Positions 31,725-39,614 of a stretch of 39,614 bases of DNA are shown here, piece after piece. The translations under genes and the position numbers were made by a program. The first letter of the stretch is position 1. Each line of letters starts with the position of its first letter. Source of the DNA: Vitrella brassicaformis. Taxonomy: Eukaryota; Sar; Vitrellaceae. The DNA lies in NCBI GenBank assembly GCA_001179505.1, contig CDMY01000603.1:192250-231863 (forward strand), in the 5' to 3' direction. A model generated the notes under the pieces. That model saw only the letters and a program-made list of their open reading frames with translations. It made no database searches and was not told where the DNA came from.

Positions 31725-32979
31725 TGAGTGTGTGTGTACCTCCTGGCGTGCCAGCAGCATGCGGCCATAGTGAGGATCAAGAAGGTGCCGGTGCCGACTA
31801 TACCAATGATCACCGGCACTGCGTTCGTTGATGAAAATGGATAAAGCAAGCATGCGCAAATGGTCGACCGGCCTCCCTGCCTGTCCCTCTTCTCTGAGCT
31901 ACTGTACCTGTGAAGAATCCCTCAGGGCATCTTCTCATCCTGTTCCAGATCTCCTCAATCGTGTTGTCGTCGTTGTCCGTTATCAGACAACCTGCACATG
32001 CACACGAAGCGACAGGATGACAGCGAAGAACGACTACATCAAACATAGTGTCAGAGCCTGCCAACCGTTCTCGCACGGCTTGCCCCCACGGAGCTTCTCG
32101 CACTCCTGCACGTATGACACAACGGCACAAGCAACAGAGGTGGATGGTAAGTGCATGTCCGCTTTCTCCAGTTTGCTCCGTCCGTCCGTTTGTCACCTTG
32201 ACGACATCTTCATAGGTATCCCAAAAGGAGCTGTTGTGGCCTCGTACGGAGTTGTGGACCAGCTCGTGCAGCACGGTGCCGATCACCTGCTCGTACGGCA
32301 CGAAGTCATCGTTGTTGAATCGCACCCGGACCTGACCCACAGCATAGAAATACCTGCAGCGGATGTGTGTGGCGTGTGCCTTCTTCCTGTGGGGCCAAGC
32401 CAGTACAAACCTTGACTTCCTCTCCCTGGTTGACATTGAGCCCCAGCAGTGACTTCTTGCTGGGCTTGAACTCGCGCATCAGATACACCGACCACTGACG
32501 ATTGCACATGATGGGGCGCACCTGCAGAGAAAGCAACGAGGCCAACCAACCAACCAAACTGCAATCAATATGTGTGTGCACGCATCGATTTCTTCCCATG
32601 AGCTGACTGACTGACTGACCAGGTTGGTGGCGTCCCTGAGCATCTGCATGGCCTTGCGGTCGTTCCTGTACCCCTCGGTTTTGATCTCCCGCACCACATA
32701 CGGGTCGCAAGACTCACTCAGCTCCCGCCACGCCCCACCTCCCGGATCTGAGTCACCTATCGTCCTCTGATCTTCAGCATCACATGTGCGTGCCAGCACC
32801 AACACTGCCGTCGCAAAAAGGGCCCTCTGCAGCAGCTGGGCGAATGCCGAGTGGCTTCTCCTTCTTCGACGTTTGTTTGGCTGCGGTTCATCGGGTGTTG
32901 GGGGAGTTGGGATGGCAGTGGGGGCCTCCACATCAGACACTGGGGAAGCGGGGGCTGGCCTGGCTTGACGACGGCGCAT
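31364..32979 (-). CDS. Membrane-anchored WLM (Wss1-like) metalloprotease
   Basis: Eight minus-strand exons give 323 residues: 32979-32620, 32521-32411, 32331-32197, 32105-32066, 31991-31908, 31818-31740, 31601-31502 and 31426-31364 (TGA). The WLM core reads WSVYLMREFKPSKKSLLGLN, VRVRF, then LHELVHNSVRGHNSSFW. This carries the zinc ligands His179, His183 and His189 and the catalytic Glu180, with HExxH-x5-H spacing as in Wss1. CEKLRGGKPC follows. Wss1/SPRTN relatives degrade DNA-protein crosslinks in the nucleus. This one differs: an Arg-rich cluster precedes a hydrophobic stretch (about 46-62), and a clear transmembrane helix (VPVIIGIVGTGTFLILTMAA) sits at about 244-264, followed by a basic coiled-coil tail. 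It is therefore probably membrane bound and perhaps not a DNA repair enzyme. It is head-to-head with the thioredoxin-like gene. Confidence 0.85.
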
Positions 32980-33100
32980 TGATTGCACCTCTCAGCTGAA
33001 GGGAACTGAAGGGAGGCGCAGCTCGCAGCGAGTGCGAGCTAAAGAGGGCAGATCTCCCGATGGCGAAAGAAGCGTCTGGGCCAACTTGAGGGCTGCCACG
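32980..33100. promoter_or_regulatory. 121-bp head-to-head promoter with two TGCGAGCT copies
   Basis: AGCTCGCA at 33020-33027 and TGCGAGCT at 33033-33040 form an inverted pair 5 bp apart. AGATCT lies at 33050-33055. The spacer separates the WLM protease and thioredoxin-like start codons. Confidence 0.55.
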
Positions 33101-34420
33101 ATGATGACGGGCCCTTGCTGGGCCAGATCCCTCCTCGCCCTTCTATTTTTGGCGACCGCGGGCTTCTCTGCCGCTTTCGTGCCGCACTCTCTTCCACGCG
33201 GCGGCTCCATGTCTGCATTCCCCTCCGCAATGCGTCGCCGCTCGGTCCGCATGTCGGCCGCTGCAGAGGTCGAACAGACGAACAGGGTGCGCCCACTGCA
33301 GGGCCTGGAGGAGGTGCAGGCAGCCATTGAGAAGGACAGCGGTGTCAACGTCATCTCAGTGGTGTTCATCCAAGCCAAGTGGTGCAAGAACTGCGCAGCC
33401 ACGCGGCCCGTCCTCGAGGGGCTCGCCAAGGAGTGCGCAGAGGCCAAGACGCCAGTCAGCTTCTACTCCATCGACTTTGACGAGAGCAAGACAGCCATGA
33501 CCGACATAGCACCGACCTTATCACGGCTGCCGTGGTGCCTCCTGTACGCCGCCGGCAGCGTGACGGCGTCAGAGAGCTTCGCGTGTGGCGAGTCGAAGGT
33601 TTACGGCGTGCTGAAGCCGCTGATTGACCTGTATTCCGGTCAGAAGGCTGGAGGGAGGGGAGGGGGTGAGTCGGTGGAGGTTGGTGTGACGCTCAAGCAG
33701 GAGCAGGAGAGCGAGCAGGAGCTGATGGAGGCGCTGAATGAGGTGTCGTCACCCGCTGTCACTAAGATGTTTAACGATCTTTACAAACCACAGCCAGGTC
33801 AGCCACATGAACACGAACCACACGTAACCATCCACCCCACCTGCCCATTTCTGCCCATCTGACAGGGAAGCGGATCATCGGTGGGCTGCTGCTCGACACG
33901 CCGAAGGACGAGCTCGAGAAGCTGCCGGACCCGTCAGAGCTGGAGGCCCTTCGCAAGAAGGCGGCATCAGATCTGATCAACATCGGCGCGGACGAGAGGC
34001 GGCGCCGTGCCATCGCCGGGGCGGCCTCGGCGCTCGCCACCCTGGCCATTGGGTTCGCCTGTGTGAAGACGGGTGCATCACCACTCGCCAGGTTTGGTGC
34101 CGTCATTGTGCCGACATTCTTCACGGTTGGGTTCTCGCTGAGCGCCAAGGAGGGCCTCTGAAACGTCGCGCAAGCAGGTCGGCCGGCGCACAGCAGTGAC
34201 TGCTGATTGCCTGTGATGTGTCATCTGTGTGGTGTGGCGGTGTGTGTGTGTGTGTGTGTGTGTGTCAGGGCTTTGGGACATCGGCAACGGTCTCGAGCGC
34301 ATTGACGACAAGAATGTCGCCAAGGCCCTGCTTGCGAAAGTCAACAAGATGAACGCCCAAGGGCTCATCTACTCGGCAGTTGCAGCTGCACTTTTTGCAG
34401 TGGTCCCGTTCCCCAACTAG
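33101..34420 (+). CDS. Plastid-type thioredoxin-like membrane protein
   Basis: Exon 1 (33101-33797) and exon 2 (from 33868) join at phase 1. The N terminus has a signal peptide (LLALLFLATAGFSA) followed by AFVPHSL and a basic Ser/Arg region, the two-part leader with Phe after the cleavage site used for complex plastids. The thioredoxin fold has SVVFIQAKWCKNCAATRPVL with redox Cys95 and Cys98, SFYSIDFDES and LSRLPWCLLY. In place of the usual cis-Pro segment only LPW is seen. The C-terminal region is helical with hydrophobic spans (GAASALATLAIGFACV, FGAVIVPTFFTVGFSL). The frame reaches TGA at 34159-34161. A further exon (34269-34420, TAG) continues plausibly with LWDIGNGLERIDDKN and a last membrane helix (IYSAVAAALFAVV), so the true end is uncertain. 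It is likely anchored in a plastid membrane. Confidence 0.75.
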
Positions 34421-35258
34421 ATCCCACTTGACGAGGGAAATGGTCTGAGAATGAAGTGGCGAGAGTTGGGCGGCGTGACGCATGTGGCCGCTGTGCTATG
34501 GGGCCGACGAGTGAGGCGGGGGGCATAAAGTACGGGAGACGTACGTGTCCTTTGCTGAGAGGATGGCCCCGGGCGCAGATTGCCTGCTGCTGTCTGGCTC
34601 TCTCTCTCTGGGCGTGGAAGGCTGTTGTGTTGCAGTCAGTGTGTTGTAGTGCGGTTGGTGAGTGTCTGTACTTCCTTGCAAGGTTGTGCTGTGACAACAG
34701 ACCCGTATGTATACGCTATCTGTTATGCGAACGGGTCAACGTGATCGTGTCAGTCCGTCGGAGAAGGTGCGAAAGGTGTCTGTCTGTCAAAAGGCGGCGG
34801 TGGCCAGCTACACCAGACTAGAAAAGCCTACACACATCCGTAAGTATCGACATTTGAGAACTCACACACACATGTCATGTCATGCACTCAGCAGCTGCGT
34901 ACACACACCATTCGATTCATTACACAGGCAGCCGTGCAGACAGACTGACCAAGAACCCCACCCACCAAAAATACCGCAGCACAGTGCAGAAAGCTATTCA
35001 CACATTCATTCACAGTCACACAGGCCGTGTTAGCAACCCACCCGCCCCACCCCATCCCACCCGCCACCATGGCATGCATGCATCAAAATCTTCAAAACCC
35101 GACAAACGGTCAAAACTGCTCCATCGGTCGGTCGCCCATCCATCCGTCCATCCATCCACATGTCGGTGGGCAGGGCAGCAACTGAGCTGCTGCTATACTG
35201 AGCGGCTATCAACACACAGCCACACACACGGCACCCATTCCATTCTCTGGCGCCTCTC
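34421..35258. other. Convergent intergenic region
   Basis: This is 838 bp between the thioredoxin-like gene and the SURNod19 gene. It has scattered TGTCTG and CATCCATC repeats and no convincing coding frame or RNA. Confidence 0.45.
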
Positions 35259-37293
35259 TCACACGAACACGTCACCGAGGCCAGCTGTCTCGTCCCCGTT
35301 GTTGTATGTGTATCGTGTGTGTGGTGGCCGTGTGTCGTTCTTGTACGTCAGCACGTCGTGCCGCCGGTTGTATGTGGACGTGCCGTAGTCGCCTTTGACG
35401 TGTGAAAGCATGATCATGATGCCCATGACTCCCGCATAAGCCCGGTCCCGTTTGTAAAACACGCGCATGCGCATCTCGGTGTTGGCCGGGATGACACGCT
35501 CGCCCTCTTCGTAGACACACGGAGCAATCCGCGACACATACCTGATGTGACAGACAGCAACAAGGTGGGTGGGTGGATGTGTGTGTGTGTGTGTTGCGTG
35601 TGTGTATGGTGGTGTGTCCACCCACCCCAGCTCGTCTCCCGGTGCGTCTGGCTGTGTGCCATAGAGAGCGGGGGTGACGCAGAAGTCGTCACGTGTCTGC
35701 GGCAATTCCAGAGTGACGTTTATTGAGCCGATGTGGATGTGCCCTGATTGATACAGACAGACACACACACAGTCAGACAGACACAGAGAGTGCAAGGCCA
35801 CCAACATTGCTGCCCTGCCGAGCTATGGCGTACCCCGGATATAGGCGATCTCCATCTCTCGTCCGGTGGTCATCGTGACCTCCTTCACATCAACACAGTC
35901 TGGCGAAGCATCGCCATCGCCCACTGCGCCACCCTCCAGGCCACGCAGCGCATTGACAGCAGCATCGGCATCATGATGTGTGTGTGTTTGGTGGCATGGC
36001 GGTACGTCATACTCGATGCGGCACTGGATGACATCCACCACGACCACCCGCACCGGCTTGGTCTCCGGCGTGATCCGCCCGTATGTCACGGAATACTTCA
36101 ACCGATACTCCTGTGCACACACACACGGGGAGAGGACCATCGATGAAGGCACCCACACCACAGCAGGCTGCTTCGTGTATGGTGTTGTGTTGTGTTGTGG
36201 TGGTGCCTGCCTTCGGGTGCGGCCCCTGGCCGAAGAGGTTCTGGGGCCGTGGGGCGCGCAGGTGTGGCGGCACGGGAGGGCTGGGCTGCACACTCTCAGA
36301 CACGAACGGGTCGTAATGCGTCACACAGTGGGTGCCGTCGGTGCAACACGCCACACCGCCAGTGGTGCCGTCTGCACGGCGAGAGAGAGAGAGAGAGATG
36401 GCCTGTCCGTCAACCATTCTTCATTCGTGTGGGCATCTCTCTCATCTCTTATGTACCTGGTTGGCAGTGACACTCGATGCAGGCCTGAACGTCCGATACG
36501 TTGTCGGTGCGCAAGATGTGAACGTTCGCCAGCCACACCTCATCGCCTGAACAATACCCCACACACACACCTAAGCTGCATTGCATGCCTCACTCGGTCT
36601 TCCGTGCAATGGCGACCCACCCACCTGATGTGGTGACGGCGTAGGGCGCTTTGAGCGTCACAGGTGTCCCACGCGACTCAGCACCTATGCCGAACATCTG
36701 TGGCAAGTCACGACACGGACCTGACAGAGCAATGGACAGCAACAAGCAAGCCCAATGAGTGACACACACGCCTGGCCTACACCACACCACACACACGTAC
36801 CTGCGTTCGGCAGGAGGGTGGGTGGGCCGTGGGGGTCTGTACGGTTGGGTAGGATGGGGAAGACCAGCCAGTGGTGCAGATACACACTCGACAGCGGCAC
36901 GGACGCATTATTTTCATCGACAATCTCAGCGTGGAAGCCACGGATGGCAAGAGGCCCTGCACAGAAGAAACACACACACACATTCAGAGGCCCATCTATG
37001 CTTTTCTGTGAGAGGGTGTGCATCTGACCTTTGGGCATCTTGAGAGTGGTCTCCCACGGCAGGCTGTTGAGCACATCGCCAGGCCGCAAAGAGAAAGGCC
37101 GGCTCACAAAGGTGTCGGTCACATCAGTGACATCACCACCACCACTATTCCCATCTTTGCTGCGTGTCGTCTCGTGCAGGTCGAACAGGAAACGGGGCGA
37201 CGCCGACAGTCCCTGTGCTTCAATCTCCGACGCCGTCATGTGACCCGACGCCCCGGCAACCAGGAACAAAAAGACCAAGATGAAAGCAACCAT
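35259..37293 (-). CDS. Secreted SURNod19-family protein
   Basis: Eight minus-strand exons give 481 residues: 37293-37029, 36956-36801, 36720-36625, 36546-36457, 36371-36211, 36110-35834, 35743-35626 and 35541-35259 (TGA). A signal peptide ([17 protein letters not shown]) starts the model; an in-frame upstream ATG at 37347 is possible. The order of motifs matches the stress up-regulated Nod 19 family: [88 protein letters not shown], and [11 protein letters not shown] near the end. Paired His and Cys motifs suggest a metal-binding secreted or vesicular protein, but the biochemical function is unknown. The intron at 36210 has a GC donor (AAG|GCAGGC). It is head-to-head with leucyl-tRNA synthetase. 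Confidence 0.85.
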
Positions 37294-37553
37294 CGCTCCC
37301 TCGCCGATGAAATGGATCAGAACGGTTCCGTAATACTGCAAAAACACCTGTTTGTGCCAAAGGATTTCCTACCTCATGCGAGCTCAAGCTTGCAGCGACA
37401 GAACGATTCGTGACTCTGAGATCTGATCTTGAGAGATTGCGCAGTCCTGGACTGCGCCAGTGGATGCTCTTGCGTCACACGAGAGCACCAGCCACAGCCA
37501 CAAACGTTCCACCACCACATCTCCGCCTGACCCGCCCGCGTCAGATCTGCCTC
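37294..37553. promoter_or_regulatory. Head-to-head promoter spacer with TGCGAGCT and two AGATCTG
   Basis: TGCGAGCT lies at 37377-37384 and is followed by CA. AGATCT lies at 37419-37424 and 37543-37548, the latter 6 bp before the leucyl-tRNA synthetase ATG. In-frame ATGs at 37410 and 37464 leave open an N-terminal extension of the synthetase. Confidence 0.5.
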
Positions 37554-39580
37554 ATGGCGACCACAAACGGCACCGCCCCCGCACCCACAGCCACCGCCAG
37601 CAGCTCCACAGGCGGCCACAGCTTCGCCCGCCGTGACAAGCTTCTCAGCATCGAGAAGTCGGTCCAGCAGCTCTGGCAGGAGGGCGACGTCTACACCGAG
37701 AGTGCCCCGCCGGAGCCGTGGAGCGACCAGAAGAACGAGGAGAAGTTCTTCGTGACATTCCCTTACCCGTACATGAATGGCCGTCTGCATCTCGGCCACG
37801 CCTTCTCGCTCACCAAGGCGGAGTTCCAGGCACGGTTCCAGCGGACTCAGGGCAAGAGGGTGCTGTGGCCATTCGGATTCCACTGCACAGGTACGTGACG
37901 TGACGTGACGGCAGGAACAGCATGACATGGGTGGCGGGCTCACTGATGAATGAATGGTTCGCTCTATGCTATGTGTGTGCGAGTGGGTCCTTTCAGGCAT
38001 GCCAATCGCGGCGTGTGCGGACAAGCTTAAGCGTGAGATCGTTGAGATGGCTGCAGAGAGGGAGGGGGCGAAGGAAAACGACTGCGAGCAGACCAACGGA
38101 GCGGCCGCAGCAGCAGCAGCAGCACCCGCGCCAGAGACCACCACTGATGGCGACCTGACCAAGTTCAAGGGCAAGAAGTCCAAAGCCGCCTCCAAGGCGG
38201 GCAAGGCGGTGCGTACACACACACGGAAACGGACACCCACGCACACAGAGAAAGAAGCACTTGCTGGTCATTGATGGGTTAATTCCATGATATTATGTGT
38301 GTGTGTGTGTGCAGAAAGGGCAATGGGAGATCATGGTGTCTATGGGAGTGCCCGAGAGCGACATCCCTGAGTTCGCCGAGGCGGGGCACTGGCTGCAGTA
38401 CTTCCCCCCTCTCGCCGTCGAAGATCTCAAGATCTTCGGCATGGTAAATGAATGCGCCCATCCATCCATCCGCTGCGTGTCCAGTGTACCGATGTCAACA
38501 TGTATGTGTGGCGTGTGCTGTCACCTGTTTGAACAGGCCGTCGACTGGCGGCGGTCGTTCATCACCACTGACGCCAACCCCTACTACGACGCCTTCATCC
38601 GGTGGCAGTTCAACAAGCTCAAGGTACCTACCTTAGATCTAACCCTTCTGAACAGCACTCATGGTGGATATGTGTGTGTGTGTGTGTGACAGGCCGCGAA
38701 CAAGATCAAGTATGGCAAGCGCCATTCCATCTTCAGCCGTATCGAGGGCCAGCCATGCGCCGACCATGACAGGCACGCCACGAAAGCGCAACCACCCACT
38801 GACTGTCCCACCCATCCATCCATCCATCCACACACATGACATGCCAGCTGGTGTGGTTGGTGTGTGCCGCTGTGGTGTGTGCAGGGCGTCTGGTGAGGGT
38901 GTGGGCCCCCAAGAGTACACGCTGGTCAAGATGAAGGTCCTGGAGATACCTGCCGGGTGGAAGGTATGTTTAAACACCACACACACAGCACAGACACACA
39001 CACAGACACAGACAATCACGGCCTCTCTGTCTGTCTGTCTGTGCTGTGGGTCGTGTGGTGTCGGGTTGCTGTCTGTGTAGGGTGCTGTGGGTGAGAGGTC
39101 GGTATTCCTGGTGGCTGCCACGCTGCGGCCCGAGACCATGTACGGGCAAACCAACTGCTTCGTCAAGCCCGAAGGAGAGTAAGCACCAAAGCTTTCCCCT
39201 CTCACCCACCCACCAGACCCACACCACACACATGACATGGACGCATCTGTGTGGTGTGCAGTGACGCCATCTACGGCGCCTACCTGATGAAGTCCGACGA
39301 GGTCTTCATCTGCAGCCGCCGGTCCGCCCTCAACATGGCCTACCAGGACATCGCCATCCTCGACGACCCCATCCCGCCAGATACCCTTCCCGAGCCTCGC
39401 TGCCTCCACACCATGCACGGCAAAGAGCTGATCGGGCTGAAGCTCAGGGCGCCCCTGGCTGTGTATGACGAGGTCTATGCGCTGCCGATGACCACGATCT
39501 CAATGGACAAGGGCACGGGGGTCGTCACGAGTGTGCCGAGTGATGCGCCGGACGATTATGCGGCTCTGAAAGACCTGCAG
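37554..39580 (+). CDS. LARS1: Leucyl-tRNA synthetase (cytosolic type), 5' part
   Basis: Eight exons: 37554-37890, 37997-38208, 38315-38443, 38537-38623, 38693-38772, 38885-38963, 39081-39178 and 39262-39580. They encode the first 447 residues, and the rest lies beyond the window. The class I HIGH-type motif is in [78 protein letters not shown] and [12 protein letters not shown] match eukaryotic/archaeal LeuRS, and the last is the start of the CP1 editing domain. It charges tRNA-Leu with leucine. An upstream in-frame ATG at 37464 would add a basic leader (MLLRHTRAPATATN), which could give an organelle-targeted form. The intron at 38773 has a GC donor (CAG|GCACGC). Confidence 0.93.
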
Positions 39581-39590
39581 GTGGGGCAGA

Positions 39591-39614
39591 GGGGGGGGGG
39601 GGGGGGGGGGGGGG
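39591..39614. other. Poly-G run at the window end
   Basis: Twenty-four consecutive G residues run to the last base, inside what should be a LeuRS intron that starts GTGGGG at 39581. This is probably a contig edge or sequencing artefact rather than biology. Confidence 0.6.

Noticed and set aside
2313-34161. Genome-wide reassignment of TGA to an amino acid
   Set aside because: TGA is the natural end of most genes here (for example 699, 7684, 22986, 24241), so the two interior TGAs need local explanations.
1-39614. Dinoflagellate origin (GC donors are also known there)
   Set aside because: Genes alternate strands in short divergent pairs rather than lying in long one-direction arrays, and stop and splice signals are otherwise ordinary. 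A chromerid-like genome fits better, though not proven.
39581-39614. Poly-G as a functional G-quadruplex
   Set aside because: It runs exactly to the end of the window in an intron and looks like a contig-edge artefact.

Overview
This is an intron-dense, GC-rich nuclear window from a eukaryote, most likely a photosynthetic alveolate. A chromerid such as Vitrella brassicaformis is my best guess from pattern alone. Supporting signs are an alveolin (inner membrane complex protein), a thioredoxin-like protein with a signal peptide followed by an AFVP-type plastid leader, a starch-binding (CBM20) protein, very short introns packed with TG/CA, TCTG and TCCA microsatellites, and exons that only join across splice sites. 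No tRNA, rRNA, CRISPR array or transposase was seen. Every gene model below was assembled by hand from reading-frame continuity across GT-AG (and sometimes GC-AG) introns, and all joins need transcript support.

Layout: a partial membrane-protein gene (+, 1-699); an alveolin (-, 944-1971); a large ankyrin and C2HC-finger nuclear protein (+, 2115-7684); a BTB/T1-like gene (+, 8039-8609) followed by an inverted duplicate of the alveolin 3' end (+, 8823-9249); a PPPDE/DeSI-type thiol peptidase (-, 9508-11547); a RING-CBM20-TLDc fusion (+, 11780-13662); an amidase-FAD monooxygenase fusion (-, 14259-17837); mitochondrial EF-G2/GFM2 (+, 17941-22986); a small unknown protein (+, 23445-24241); an SLC44 choline-transporter-like protein (-, 24875-28037); a degenerate-ankyrin protein (+, 28380-30489); a membrane-anchored WLM metalloprotease (-, 31364-32979); a plastid-type thioredoxin-like protein (+, 33101-34420); a SURNod19-family protein (-, 35259-37293); and the 5' half of leucyl-tRNA synthetase (+, 37554 to the window end).

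The genes do not form an operon or an obvious pathway. They are arranged as repeated head-to-head pairs with 103-342 bp between opposing start codons. Five of the six head-to-head spacers carry the octamer TGCGAGCT, which I found nowhere else in the window. This is a strong candidate for an unannotated promoter element.

Other genome-level signals are about ten GC-AG introns among roughly 110, and many introns with a CA tract near the donor and a complementary TG tract near the acceptor. The most interesting proteins are the RING-CBM20-TLDc fusion, the maleamate-amidase-like/FAD-monooxygenase fusion, the four-copy C2HC module, and a DeSI-type protease whose catalytic Cys seems displaced by one residue.
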